Assembly: GCA_945873105.1 (NCBI GenBank)
Contig: CAMCBW010000020.1
Span: 27,985 to 91,984 of the forward strand
Origin: Tangfeifania diversioriginum
GTDB taxonomy: Bacteria > Bacteroidota > Bacteroidia > Bacteroidales > Prolixibacteraceae
DNA length: 64,000 nucleotides
Reading direction: 5' to 3'
Positions 17,716-27,084 of this stretch are shown piece after piece. Every line of letters starts with the position of its first letter. The stretch's first letter is position 1. Position numbers and translations under genes: made by a program. A model generated the notes under the pieces. It saw nothing but the letters and a program-made list of their open reading frames with translations. It was not told the DNA's origin and ran no database searches.

Positions 17716-20211
17716 ATGAACAACAAACCCGATCTCTACGCTGATCTGATTCTTCCCCTTCCCCTGCAAGGGTCATTTACCTACCTTGTTCCGGAAGAGT
17801 TGAAAGAAAAATTGGTACCCGGAATGAGGGTGGTGGTGCAATTTGGGGCAAAAAAGTTCTACTCTGCCCTGGTGAGGAAGGTACACCGGAACAAACCGGA
17901 TAACCTCACCCCCAAATTGATCGAATCACTGTTGGATGAAAAACCCATCCTTTCAGGAAGCTGTTTCCCATTGTGGGACTGGATTGCTGCCTATTACCAT
18001 TGTACTTTGGGTGAAGTTCTCAAGGCCGCATTGCCATCCGGTCTCAAAATGGAGAGCGAAACAAGAGTCTCCATGGCCGAAGAACCACAAAAACCAATCA
18101 GGCAGGAGTGGTCTCCGAAAGAGATACTGCTGCTGGAGATCATCCGTGAAAAAAAAGGGATCACCGTCAGTGAACTGAACAATACCGTATTAAAAAAAGG
18201 GACGCTGCCTGTTTTAAAAGAACTTCTGAAAAAAGGGGTGGTTCGCATCGACGAAGAGATCAGGGAAAGCTACAAGGCACGGACCGAAACCATTGTAACC
18301 CTCGGAGCCGCCATCTTTTCAGAGGAGAAATTGCTGAGGACCCTCGACCTGCTGATAAAAATCCCCAAACAGCGGGAGATGATGCTCCTCTTCCTGCAAG
18401 AGAACGAGCACAATACTGATCTCAAGGCCAAGGCCTATCCCAAAAAAGCCCTGCTGATGAAGAGCGGTGCCAGCATAACCGTTTTCAATGGTTTGGTAAA
18501 GAAAGAGATCCTCACTACCTACGAACAATCCATCGACCGGCTGGAAGCGGGCGAGGCTGCTACCCGTAAAAGTTATCCGCTCTATCCGGCGCAGCAATCG
18601 GCGCTCGAACAGATCCAAGCCTCCTTTTCAAAGAACCAGGTTACACTGCTGCACGGAGTGACTTCGAGTGGTAAAACAGAGATTTACATTCAATTGATCG
18701 AGCAGTGCTTGAAGGAGGGTAAACAGGTGCTCTACCTCCTTCCCGAAATAGGATTGACGACCCAAATGATTGGCAGGTTTCTGGAAGTCTTTGGAGAAAA
18801 AGCCGGCATTTATCATTCTAAGTTTAGTGATGCTGAGCGTGTTGAAATATGGAACAAAGTTCTGCAGTTTCAACCAGGATCCATGTACCAGAGTCACCAA
18901 CTGGTAATTGGTACCCGCTCCTCCATCTTTTTGCCCTTTTCCGACCTTGGATTAATTGTGGTGGACGAAGAGCACGAGAACAGTTTCAAACAATTCGACC
19001 CTGCCCCGAGGTACCATGCCAGGGATACTGCCATTGTCCTCGGTACAATGCTTAAAATACCTGTACTTCTGGGAACTGCAACACCAGCCATCGAAACCTA
19101 TTTCAATGCAAAATCAGGAAGATACGGATTGGTAGAACTGAAAGAGCGTTACAAACAGGTAGATCTTCCAAAAATTGTTACGGTCGACCTAAAACGTGCC
19201 TACCAGAAAAAATCAATGCGCTCCTGCCTGACTCCAGAGCTTTACAACGAGATTACCCTGGCACTGGAAAAAAAAGAACAAATCATTCTCTTCCAGAACA
19301 GGCGGGGTTTTTCACCCTTCATCGAATGCAAGAACTGCGGATGGATTCCCAAATGCAACCATTGTGATGTCAGCCTTACCTACCATAAAAACAGCCGCAG
19401 GCTAATTTGCCACTATTGCGGCTACTCCATTTATTACCCTTCGCAATGTGCCTCCTGCCAGTCGGGGGATCTCACCAACAAAGGGTTTGGCACCGAAAAA
19501 GTGGAAGAAGAACTCTCCTTGATCTTTCAGGATGCGGTGATCGAACGACTCGATCTCGATACTACCCGCACAAAAAAAGCATTCCAGTCTATCCTGCAAA
19601 GATTCGACAGGGGTGATACCGACATCTTGGTAGGGACGCAGATGATTACAAAAGGACTTGATTTTGAACATGTTCAGGTAGTTGGCATCCTGAATGCAGA
19701 CAATTTGCTTAACTTCCCCGATTTTCGCTCCCACGAACGAAGCTACCAACTGATGGCACAGGTCAGCGGGCGTGCAGGAAGAAGGTCCAAACAGGGCACT
19801 GTAATCATCCAGACTTCTCAACCCGACCACTTTATCATCCAAAAAGTGGCAGAAAACGACTATGAGGGCATGTACGAACAGCAAATTGCCGAGCGTAAAT
19901 ATTTTAAATACCCCCCCTTTTACAGAATGATTCGGATTACCTTGAAACACAGGGATCTTTATGAGTTAGACCGGATCGCACAGGAGTGTGCCACAGCTTT
20001 GCGCAGCAGGTTTGGAAACCGGTTGCTTGGTCCCGAATACCCTGCAGTTGGTCGCATCAAACTAATGTACATGAAGGAGATGTGGCTGAAGTTGGAACGC
20101 GAAATATCCATTACATCGGCCAAACGTCAGATGCAGGAAATGCTGGAGAGTGTCAGAACCATGGATAAGAACAAATCTCTGCTAATCGTGGTGGATGTCG
20201 ATCCGATGTAG
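17716..20211 (+). CDS. priA: primosomal helicase PriA
   Basis: This 831-residue helicase restarts replication at stalled forks. The order is a 3'-DNA-binding domain (to ~110), winged helix, helicase with Walker A (GVTSSGKTEIYIQL) and DEEHE, then two zinc-binding pairs (CKNCGWIPKCNHC and CHYCGYSIYYPSQCASC), then GTQMITKGLDFEHV and QVSGRAGRR. All key motifs are present. It lies 57 bp after nadD, in line with the operon. Confidence 0.97.
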   Translation: MNNKPDLYADLILPLPLQGSFTYLVPEELKEKLVPGMRVVVQFGAKKFYSALVRKVHRNKPDNLTPKLIESLLDEKPILSGSCFPLWDWIAAYYHCTLGEVLKAALPSGLKMESETRVSMAEEPQKPIRQEWSPKEILLLEIIREKKGITVSELNNTVLKKGTLPVLKELLKKGVVRIDEEIRESYKARTETIVTLGAAIFSEEKLLRTLDLLIKIPKQREMMLLFLQENEHNTDLKAKAYPKKALLMKSGASITVFNGLVKKEILTTYEQSIDRLEAGEAATRKSYPLYPAQQSALEQIQASFSKNQVTLLHGVTSSGKTEIYIQLIEQCLKEGKQVLYLLPEIGLTTQMIGRFLEVFGEKAGIYHSKFSDAERVEIWNKVLQFQPGSMYQSHQLVIGTRSSIFLPFSDLGLIVVDEEHENSFKQFDPAPRYHARDTAIVLGTMLKIPVLLGTATPAIETYFNAKSGRYGLVELKERYKQVDLPKIVTVDLKRAYQKKSMRSCLTPELYNEITLALEKKEQIILFQNRRGFSPFIECKNCGWIPKCNHCDVSLTYHKNSRRLICHYCGYSIYYPSQCASCQSGDLTNKGFGTEKVEEELSLIFQDAVIERLDLDTTRTKKAFQSILQRFDRGDTDILVGTQMITKGLDFEHVQVVGILNADNLLNFPDFRSHERSYQLMAQVSGRAGRRSKQGTVIIQTSQPDHFIIQKVAENDYEGMYEQQIAERKYFKYPPFYRMIRITLKHRDLYELDRIAQECATALRSRFGNRLLGPEYPAVGRIKLMYMKEMWLKLEREISITSAKRQMQEMLESVRTMDKNKSLLIVVDVDPM

Positions 20212-20278
20212 TTGATATCTTTTCTTCCATTAGTGCATCAAATTTCGGGTCCCTCTGTTCTCGTTGAGACTAAAATAC

Positions 20279-20286
20279 TAACTTTG
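20279..20286 (+). promoter_or_regulatory. -7 box of parAB
   Basis: TAACTTTG matches TAnnTTTG and lies 23 bp before the parA ATG. Only a weak -33 element is visible. Confidence 0.4.
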
Positions 20287-20309
20287 AGGCCGACTAAAAA
20301 TTATTATTC

Positions 20310-21104
20310 ATGGGAAAAGTTATCGCGATCGCAAACCAGAAAGGCGGAGTAGGAAAGACTACTACTGCCATAAATCTGGCAGCGAGCCTTGCAGTTCTGG
20401 AATACAAGGTACTCCTCATTGATGCCGATCCCCAGGCCAATGCAACCTCGGGAGTTGGTTTCGATGTTCGAAATGTCAAGACCAGTATCTACGAATGTGT
20501 GGTAGATGACATTGACCCAAGGAGCATTATCTTAAATACCAACACTCCGGGGTTTGATCTGATTCCCTCGCACATTGACCTGGTAGGTGCTGAGATCGAA
20601 ATGCTCAACATGCCCAATCGTGAAAAGGTGCTTAAACTGGTCATAGAAAAAATCAGGGACAATTACGATTTTATCTTCATCGACTGCTCTCCCTCCCTTG
20701 GATTGATCACTGTCAATGCCCTTACCGCTTCTGATTCTGTCATCATCCCCGTTCAATGCGAATATTTTGCCCTGGAAGGATTGGGAAAACTGCTCAATAC
20801 CATCAAAATCATCCAAAGCAGGCTAAATCCTGAGCTCCAGATAGAAGGCTTTTTACTGACCATGTACGATTCGAGGCTCAACCTCTCCAACCAGGTACTG
20901 GATGAGGTGAGGAAACATTTCCAGGAGATGGTCTTCGAATCACTGATTACAAGAAATATCCGGCTATCAGAGGCTCCCAGTTACGGAGTTCCTGCAGTTT
21001 CCTACGATATTGGTTCCAAAGGAGCACAGAATTACCTGAATCTGGCCAGGGAATTGCTACAAAAGAACAAAATGACAAAAATGGACCACAAAGAGATTGT
21101 TTGA
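20310..21104 (+). CDS. parA: chromosome-partitioning ATPase ParA/Soj
   Basis: This 264-residue protein has the deviant Walker A KGGVGKTTTAINLA, a Walker A' region DADPQANATSG and Walker B FIFIDCSPSLG. It binds DNA in its ATP form and moves ParB-parS complexes. The gene is directly followed by parB. I did not find a parS palindrome by eye close by, but did not search exhaustively. Confidence 0.94.
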   Translation: MGKVIAIANQKGGVGKTTTAINLAASLAVLEYKVLLIDADPQANATSGVGFDVRNVKTSIYECVVDDIDPRSIILNTNTPGFDLIPSHIDLVGAEIEMLNMPNREKVLKLVIEKIRDNYDFIFIDCSPSLGLITVNALTASDSVIIPVQCEYFALEGLGKLLNTIKIIQSRLNPELQIEGFLLTMYDSRLNLSNQVLDEVRKHFQEMVFESLITRNIRLSEAPSYGVPAVSYDIGSKGAQNYLNLARELLQKNKMTKMDHKEIV

Positions 21105-21125
21105 CAACGACAGAATTTTAACAGT

Positions 21126-22004
21126 ATGATGCAAAAACGTAATGCCCTGGGCAGAGGTTTGGGTGCCCTGATCGATGATTCTAACATGATCCGTGAACAG
21201 AATCCGGTATCCAATGAAATTCTGATTTCCGAAATTGAAGCCAATCCATTTCAACCACGCGTTCACTTCGACGAGGAGGCATTGAACGAATTGGCCGCTT
21301 CCATCAAGGAGGTTGGGATTATCCAGCCCATCACCCTCCGCAAGATCGGAGAGAGAAAATACCAGATCATCGCGGGCGAGCGGAGATTCAGGGCTTCCAA
21401 AATTGCCGGACTTACCAAGGTTCCTGCCTTTGTCAGGGAGGCTGGCGATGAGGCCATGCTCGAACTTGCCCTGGTGGAAAACATTCAAAGGGAAGATCTG
21501 GATGCCATCGAGGTGGCGCTCAGTTACCAGCGACTGATGGAAGAGTGCAAACTTACCCAGGAGAGCCTGAGTGACAGGGTTGGTAAAAAAAGATCCACCA
21601 TCTCCAATTATCTTCGCCTGCTCAGACTGCCGGCTGTCATCCAAAAAGCCATCAGGGAACAGGAGATCACCATGGGACATGCCCGAGCCCTGATCAACAT
21701 CAACGATTCAGAAACACAGGTAATGGTCTACCGTCAGGTGGTCAAATACGATTTCTCTGTCCGCAAAACAGAAGATATTGTTCGCAAACTAAGTGCATCG
21801 GAGGAAGAACTCAAGAATACATCCGGTAAAGATCCATCCATGAATGACCAGTTCAGTGATTTGAAAAAACATCTGGGAAAATATTTCAACAGTAATATCG
21901 GACTAAAGATCAATGATCAATACAAAGGGAAAATCGAAATCCCTTTCAAGGATTCAAAAGATTTGGAACGGATTATCGGTATTTTCGACAGACTAGATTC
22001 ATAA
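21126..22004 (+). CDS. parB: chromosome-partitioning protein ParB/Spo0J
   Basis: This 292-residue protein starts RNALGRGLGALI, then has the CTPase/sulfiredoxin-like domain (ANPFQPRVHFDEEAL, AGERRFRASKIAG, LVENIQREDL). A helix-turn-helix follows (TQESLSDRVGKKRSTISNYLRLLRL), then a dimerisation tail. It nucleates partition complexes at parS. The 21-bp gap to parA indicates one transcript. Confidence 0.95.
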   Translation: MMQKRNALGRGLGALIDDSNMIREQNPVSNEILISEIEANPFQPRVHFDEEALNELAASIKEVGIIQPITLRKIGERKYQIIAGERRFRASKIAGLTKVPAFVREAGDEAMLELALVENIQREDLDAIEVALSYQRLMEECKLTQESLSDRVGKKRSTISNYLRLLRLPAVIQKAIREQEITMGHARALININDSETQVMVYRQVVKYDFSVRKTEDIVRKLSASEEELKNTSGKDPSMNDQFSDLKKHLGKYFNSNIGLKINDQYKGKIEIPFKDSKDLERIIGIFDRLDS

Positions 22005-22022
22005 TCAGGAAATTAAGCTGTT

Positions 22023-22664
22023 TTGAAAATTATTTTGAAAGGACTTTTTATTGGAACCATTCTATCACTCCTCTGCTTCAATCTGGTAGCACAGGAGTTT
22101 ACTGTCCCAAAAGACAGTCTGAATATTTCTATTTCACAGGAAAAAAAAGTACTTTCGCCAAAGAAGGCTTCCATTTATGCTGCCCTGTTCCCCGGACTGG
22201 GACAGGTATACAATGGGAAGTACTGGAAATTGCCCATCGTTTACGGTGGATATGTAGGTTTGATTTATGTGCTTGGATGGAACAATAACAACTACAACGA
22301 CTATTTTGATGCTTACCAAACAATTTCCAAGTATCAAACAGTCAGTCAGATGAGCGAAGCAGATAAGGATTATCTGAACGATATGTTTAAAATTCCATAC
22401 TGGGATATGAATGCGAATCCATCCCATTTTGACAGTTTCAAGTCGCAGTTAAAAAGTGGGAAGGATTATTACAGAAGGAACAGGGATCTTAGCGTAATTG
22501 CGATTGCAGCCATGCACGTTTTAAGCATCATTGACGCGAGCGTGGATGCAAATTTGGCTGATTTTGACATCAACGAGAACCTGAGTATGAGGGTTGAACC
22601 GATGCCCTTCTATGTTGGGAAAGGAAATCAGGTAATTGGCATCAATGTTGCCTTTAACTTTTAA
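22023..22664 (+). CDS. DUF5683 membrane protein
   Basis: This ~213-residue protein starts at a TTG with a signal-like segment (GTILSLLCFNLVAQ). It then shows the DUF5683 motif KKASIYAALFPGLGQVYNGKYWKLP and a membrane helix (GGYVGLIYVLGW). The family commonly follows parAB in Bacteroidota; its function is unknown. No in-frame ATG precedes the signal segment, so the TTG is accepted. Confidence 0.8.
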   Translation: MKIILKGLFIGTILSLLCFNLVAQEFTVPKDSLNISISQEKKVLSPKKASIYAALFPGLGQVYNGKYWKLPIVYGGYVGLIYVLGWNNNNYNDYFDAYQTISKYQTVSQMSEADKDYLNDMFKIPYWDMNANPSHFDSFKSQLKSGKDYYRRNRDLSVIAIAAMHVLSIIDASVDANLADFDINENLSMRVEPMPFYVGKGNQVIGINVAFNF

Positions 22665-22679
22665 TTTTTTGTGTGTACC

Positions 22680-24371
22680 ATGGCTATAAAATTCAACATT
22701 TTACTACTAACCATTCTCACACTGAACCTGGGTGGAATGGCGCAGGTGCAGGAAAAACCGATTACTGCCGAAGAAGAGCAAAAAATTTGGGGCGCGGATA
22801 CGGTCGCCAACAAAATGGCGGACAAATTGATCAATGAAAATTTGAACATGCTGGTATCCGACAAACTTGATTCCCTGGTAAATACCTGGTACATCAAAAA
22901 TGCATTTTCCTACGATAACACTGAATTTAACTCGCTGCCTGACGAGATCAAAAGCTACCTGCCTGATTCAGTATACATCAGCCGCCTTCAGGCCATCGAC
23001 TCCTTCCTCCCCCTTCCCTACAACGAAACAGTCCGCAATTTTATTGGGCTCTATACCATTCGGAAACGGGAACTTACCTCCTACATGCTGGGACTCTCCA
23101 ACTATTACTTCCCCATTTTTGAAGAGGCACTGGAAAGATACCAGCTTCCCCTGGAGTTGAAATACCTCCCCATCATCGAATCAGCCCTCAATCCCAAGAT
23201 TGTCTCCAGGGCCGGAGCCTCCGGTTTGTGGCAGTTTATGATCGGAACCGGCAAACTCTATGGTCTGGAAATCAATTCCTACATCGATGAACGCAACGAT
23301 CCCATCAAATCCTCCGATGCTGCCGCAAGGTACCTTCGGGATCTTTACGAAATTTATGGCGATTGGCATGTCGTCATTGCAGCCTACAATTGCGGTCCGG
23401 GAAATATCAACAAAGCAGTGAGACGCAGCGGCGGGAAACAGAGTTACTGGGATATTTACTATTCGCTTCCCAGAGAGACAAGGGGATACATTCCGGTCTT
23501 TATCGCTGCTACCTATGTGATGAATTACGAGAAAGAGCATCTCCTGAATCCTACCGAGCCAAAATTTAAAACGGTAACAGATACGATTGAAGTACACAAC
23601 TACCTCAACTTCGAGCAACTTTCGGCTGTATTGAACATCTCTGTAGAAGAACTCAGACGGCTCAATCCCCAGTACCGGCGCGACATCATCCCTGCAAGAC
23701 CGGATAAACCCTATCTGCTCAAACTGCCCAACGAAGCCATTTCCGCATACATTGACAACCAGACCCAGATATTTGCCTACAACCGCGACAAATATTTTCC
23801 GAACAACCAACTGGTGCCGCTCAAGGGAAAATCCACGAAAAGTTCAAACGGTGCTATTACCCCTGTAGACGGGATGAGGGAGATTACCCATGTCGTGAAA
23901 TCGGGAGACAATCTTGGTGCAATCGCCAACAAATACAGGGTCTCTTTAAACGATCTCCGTGCATGGAATGACTTCAGAAAGAAGACACTTCAAATTGGCC
24001 AACGGATCACTGTTTACGTACCCGGAAAGCCATTGAAAAGCAAAGAGGCCCTGATCGCAAAACCGGCAGCCACACAACCGACCCTGGCAAATCAGTCAGT
24101 TGAATCCAATACAACTACTGCAGCCGTTCCAGCCACTGTTGAAACGAATACAACCAATACGGTCAGTCAGTCAGCCAGCCAAACTAAAGAGAACAATTCA
24201 ACCAGCAACGGCGAATATATCCTCTATACGGTTCAGCGGGGAGATAGCCTCTTTACCATTGCCAAAAAATTTCCCGGCATTACAGATGCTGAATTGAAGG
24301 CATTCAACAACATCAGAAATGTGAAAGGCTTGTATGTAGGCCAGCAACTCAAGATTCCAAAGAGAGCCTAG
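22680..24371 (+). CDS. LysM lytic transglycosylase, MltD-like
   Basis: The ATG at 22680 gives 563 residues with a signal peptide ending GGMAQ. The SLT domain (~155-290) has IIESALNPKIVSRAGASGLW, with Glu167 as the expected catalytic acid, and AYNCGPGNINKA. A LysM-like module (~310-355) and two clear LysM domains (VVKSGDNLGAIANKY and VQRGDSLFTIAKKF) bind peptidoglycan. It cleaves glycan strands to 1,6-anhydro ends in the periplasm. A Thr/Asn-rich linker separates the last two LysMs. Confidence 0.93.
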   Translation: MAIKFNILLLTILTLNLGGMAQVQEKPITAEEEQKIWGADTVANKMADKLINENLNMLVSDKLDSLVNTWYIKNAFSYDNTEFNSLPDEIKSYLPDSVYISRLQAIDSFLPLPYNETVRNFIGLYTIRKRELTSYMLGLSNYYFPIFEEALERYQLPLELKYLPIIESALNPKIVSRAGASGLWQFMIGTGKLYGLEINSYIDERNDPIKSSDAAARYLRDLYEIYGDWHVVIAAYNCGPGNINKAVRRSGGKQSYWDIYYSLPRETRGYIPVFIAATYVMNYEKEHLLNPTEPKFKTVTDTIEVHNYLNFEQLSAVLNISVEELRRLNPQYRRDIIPARPDKPYLLKLPNEAISAYIDNQTQIFAYNRDKYFPNNQLVPLKGKSTKSSNGAITPVDGMREITHVVKSGDNLGAIANKYRVSLNDLRAWNDFRKKTLQIGQRITVYVPGKPLKSKEALIAKPAATQPTLANQSVESNTTTAAVPATVETNTTNTVSQSASQTKENNSTSNGEYILYTVQRGDSLFTIAKKFPGITDAELKAFNNIRNVKGLYVGQQLKIPKRA

Positions 24372-24412
24372 AATTATTTGCGATACTGGCTGTACTTTCT
24401 TCCTTGATACAA

Positions 24413-24775
24413 CTATTTGATGCTCACACTGTCGACAATGTAGGGTGAATCTCCATTCCAGGGCAAGCGGCCATTCTTTTCCGTGTAATGCACCACTACG
24501 CTCTCGCCCTGTAGTTTCTCAATTTTTCTTGCAACATCCTCATCCGTTACAGAAAAGAAAAACTTTTCGGATGCAATAGCAACATTGGCATTGGTCTGGA
24601 CACTGCTAAGAATCATCTCCCCTTCATAGGTCTTGAAAAATGTCCCCTTGCTTGAAAATTTTTGCAGCAATCCGGCACGATAACCTTCACTATAATCGAA
24701 AATATATTTCCAGTAAAAAAATGATGCGAGCAGTATCAGTAGTACAATCAGCGCACGGCTTAAAAATCTCTTCAT
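24413..24775 (-). CDS. single-pass membrane protein of unknown function
   Basis: The start at 24775 gives 120 residues: MKRFLSRALIVLLILLASFF is an N-terminal membrane anchor. A compact periplasmic domain follows (YSEGYRAGLLQKFSSKG, FKTYEGEM, FFFSVTDEDVARKIE). Proteins of this form in Bacteroidota are, from memory, often mislabelled 6-phosphogluconate dehydrogenase; there is no nucleotide-binding fold here. It is convergent with the transglycosylase gene. Confidence 0.65.
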   Translation of the reverse strand: MKRFLSRALIVLLILLASFFYWKYIFDYSEGYRAGLLQKFSSKGTFFKTYEGEMILSSVQTNANVAIASEKFFFSVTDEDVARKIEKLQGESVVVHYTEKNGRLPWNGDSPYIVDSVSIK

Positions 24776-24961
24776 AGGGAAGTTTTTTAAAGTTACAATC
24801 CATCCAAATTTAGTAAAAAATGATTCAACCGGGTTCGACCCCGCCTCATTTTTACACAACAAATGAAGTCACATTGATTTTCCTCTGCGAAACCTTCGAT
24901 TCGCTATTGCCATTTCGATGGAAAAAGCGAATTTTACAACCTATAAAATAACGATAGACAG

Positions 24962-26644
24962 ATGAGCGACGACAAGCAGATTATATTTTCGATGTACAAG
25001 GTGAGTAAAACATACCCACCTCAAAAACAAGTAATTAAAGACATTTCCCTCTCCTTCTTCCTGGGTGCAAAGATTGGCATCATCGGATTAAACGGATCTG
25101 GAAAATCAACATTGCTAAAGATCATTGCCGGAATTGAGAAAGATTTCCATGGAGAACTCGCCTTTTCTCCCGGTTATACCGTGGGGCACCTCTCACAAGA
25201 TCCAATTCTTGATCCGTCGAAAACGGTAATGGGAATTGTGCAGGAAGGGGCACAGGAGATCGTGGATCTACTGGCAGAATTCGAGAACATCAATTTGCAG
25301 TTCGGATTGCCCGAAGTATACGAGGATGCCGACAAAATGGACAAACTGATGGACCGTCAGGCCATGTTGCAGGAGAAAATAGATGCAACCGATGCCTGGA
25401 ACCTGGATAACAAACTCGAAAGGGCCATGGATGCCTTGCGTTGCCCAGATGGGGACACTCCGGTATCAGTGCTATCAGGAGGCGAACGACGCAGGGTTGC
25501 CTTGTGCCGCCTGCTGTTGAAACAGCCCGACATCTTGCTCCTCGATGAGCCCACCAACCACCTCGACGCAGAGTCCATCGACTGGCTCGAGCAGCACCTG
25601 CAGCAATATCCCGGAACGGTCATTTGTATTACCCACGACCGTTACTTTCTGGACAATGTCGCAGGTTGGATCCTTGAACTGGACCGCGGAGAAGGTATCC
25701 CATGGAAAGGCAATTATACCAGCTGGCTGGAGCAAAAACAGAAACGACTGGAAATGGAGGAGAAGGGAGTCTCCAAACGCCGCAAAACCTTGGAACGTGA
25801 GCTGGAATGGGTGAGAATGAGCCCGAAGGCCAGACAGGCCAAATCAAAAGCGCGCCTGGGTGCCTATGAAAAACTATTGAACGAAGATGTCAAACAGAAG
25901 GAGGATAAATTGGAACTGTTTATTCCCAACGGTCCACGTTTGGGTGACAAAGTTATCCTTGCGGAAAACGTTGCCAAAGGTTATGGCGAAAGACTCTTGT
26001 TCGAAAACTTGAATTTCACTTTGCCACCCAACGGAATCGTTGGGGTCATCGGGCCCAACGGTGCAGGAAAAACGACCCTTTTTAAGATGATCATGGGAAT
26101 GGAAACATCTGATTCGGGGACTTTCACGGTAGGCGAAACCGTTAAAATTGGTTATGCAGATCAATCACATTCCGAGATTGATCCGGATAAAACAGTCTAC
26201 CAGGTTCTATCCGGCGGAACCGATGAAGTGATGGTGGGTGGAAGAATGATCAATGCCCGGGCATTTGTTTCAAAATTCAACTTCAGTGGTTCAGACCAGG
26301 AGAAAAAATGCGGCGTTCTTTCGGGTGGTGAACGCAACAGGCTGCACCTGGCCATTACGCTCAAATCCGGAGCCAACGTATTGCTGCTGGATGAACCCAC
26401 CAACGACATCGATGTAAACACACTTCGGGCACTGGAAGAGGGATTGGAGAGCTTTGCCGGCTGCTGCGTGGTGATCTCACACGACCGGTGGTTTTTGGAC
26501 CGGATAGCCACCCACATATTGGCCTTCGAAGGCGATTCTCAAATCTATTTCTTTGAAGGAAGTTACTCCGAGTACGAAGAGAACAAGAAAAAAAGATTGG
26601 GAGATTCGACTCCGCACAGGATCAGGTACAAAAAATTGGTCTGA
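24962..26644 (+). CDS. ettA: ABC-F translational throttle ATPase EttA
   Basis: This 560-residue soluble protein has two ABC domains: Walker A GLNGSGKST with LSGGERRRVALCRLL, and GPNGAGKTT with LSGGERNRLHLAITL. The linker (~240-310) is the charged PtIM segment (KQKRLEMEEKGVSKRRKTL, RMSPKARQAKSKARLG) that contacts the ribosomal E site in EttA. There is no membrane segment. EttA tunes early elongation to the ATP/ADP ratio. Length and linker favour EttA over Uup or antibiotic-resistance ABC-Fs. Confidence 0.93.
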   Translation: MSDDKQIIFSMYKVSKTYPPQKQVIKDISLSFFLGAKIGIIGLNGSGKSTLLKIIAGIEKDFHGELAFSPGYTVGHLSQDPILDPSKTVMGIVQEGAQEIVDLLAEFENINLQFGLPEVYEDADKMDKLMDRQAMLQEKIDATDAWNLDNKLERAMDALRCPDGDTPVSVLSGGERRRVALCRLLLKQPDILLLDEPTNHLDAESIDWLEQHLQQYPGTVICITHDRYFLDNVAGWILELDRGEGIPWKGNYTSWLEQKQKRLEMEEKGVSKRRKTLERELEWVRMSPKARQAKSKARLGAYEKLLNEDVKQKEDKLELFIPNGPRLGDKVILAENVAKGYGERLLFENLNFTLPPNGIVGVIGPNGAGKTTLFKMIMGMETSDSGTFTVGETVKIGYADQSHSEIDPDKTVYQVLSGGTDEVMVGGRMINARAFVSKFNFSGSDQEKKCGVLSGGERNRLHLAITLKSGANVLLLDEPTNDIDVNTLRALEEGLESFAGCCVVISHDRWFLDRIATHILAFEGDSQIYFFEGSYSEYEENKKKRLGDSTPHRIRYKKLV

Positions 26645-26751
26645 TTTCAAATGCAATCTTTCTAAAAAAATATTCAATTAACTGGTAGAATTATTATTCA
26701 TAGTTCACAAATAATTAATAATATTTTTACATTTAGTAATAATAAATTCAC

Positions 26752-26759
26752 TACATTTG
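26752..26759 (+). promoter_or_regulatory. -7 box in the ettA-pnp gap
   Basis: TACATTTG is a full TAnnTTTG match, preceded by AT-rich sequence with a weak ATTTAG at -33 distance. No gene follows on this strand, so it points to a non-coding transcript. Confidence 0.45.
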
Positions 26760-26764
26760 TGTTG

Positions 26765-26834
26765 TTAATAGTTATTAGTAGTAGTTAGTTGATTTGGATT
26801 CGTAAGAGGTTGCCACCCCGGCAGCCTCTTTTCG
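26765..26834 (+). ncRNA. candidate orphan small RNA, ~70 nt
   Basis: A -7 box (26752-26759) and an intrinsic terminator (26806-26834) enclose about 70 nt with no open frame of note. The 5' part contains TTAG/TAGT repeats (26768-26790) that would be single-stranded; the 3' part is the terminator hairpin. There is no downstream gene on this strand, so it is not a leader. I do not recognise an Rfam family. Rest of the 440-bp gap: 26835-26972 holds only an AT-rich palindrome (TAATAGTA 26931-26938 with TACTATTA 26944-26951). Confidence 0.4.
26806..26834 (+). terminator. intrinsic terminator of the candidate small RNA
   Basis: GAGGTTGCC (26806-26814) pairs with GGCAGCCTC (26820-26828) over 9 bp with one G-U pair and a 5-nt loop, followed by TTTTCGTTTTT. 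Confidence 0.8.
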
Positions 26835-26972
26835 TTTTTATACATGTTAAATATCAGCCAGTTAACGTTAGCCCATCAAATTCTTACCACTGCTTTCCGT
26901 CCATTCAACTTCAAATTGCAAGATTGCGATTAATAGTATCCTTTACTATTATTAAATCTGTCTACAATTCAC

Positions 26973-27010
26973 AAAAAAAAGACGTTTTCAATCTAAACAT
27001 TGAAAACGTC
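26973..27010 (-). terminator. intrinsic terminator of the sppA-lpxK-pnp operon
   Basis: GACGTTTTCAAT (26981-26992) and ATTGAAAACGTC (26999-27010) form a perfect 12-bp stem with a 6-nt loop. On the minus strand it is followed by eight Ts (26973-26980), 75 bp after the pnp stop. Confidence 0.85.
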
Positions 27011-27084
27011 TCCGCTCCTAAACTTAAAGAGTCTGTCGATTTAAAATATTGGACAAGTGGCTGCAAAATCCTGCAAGCTTATGG

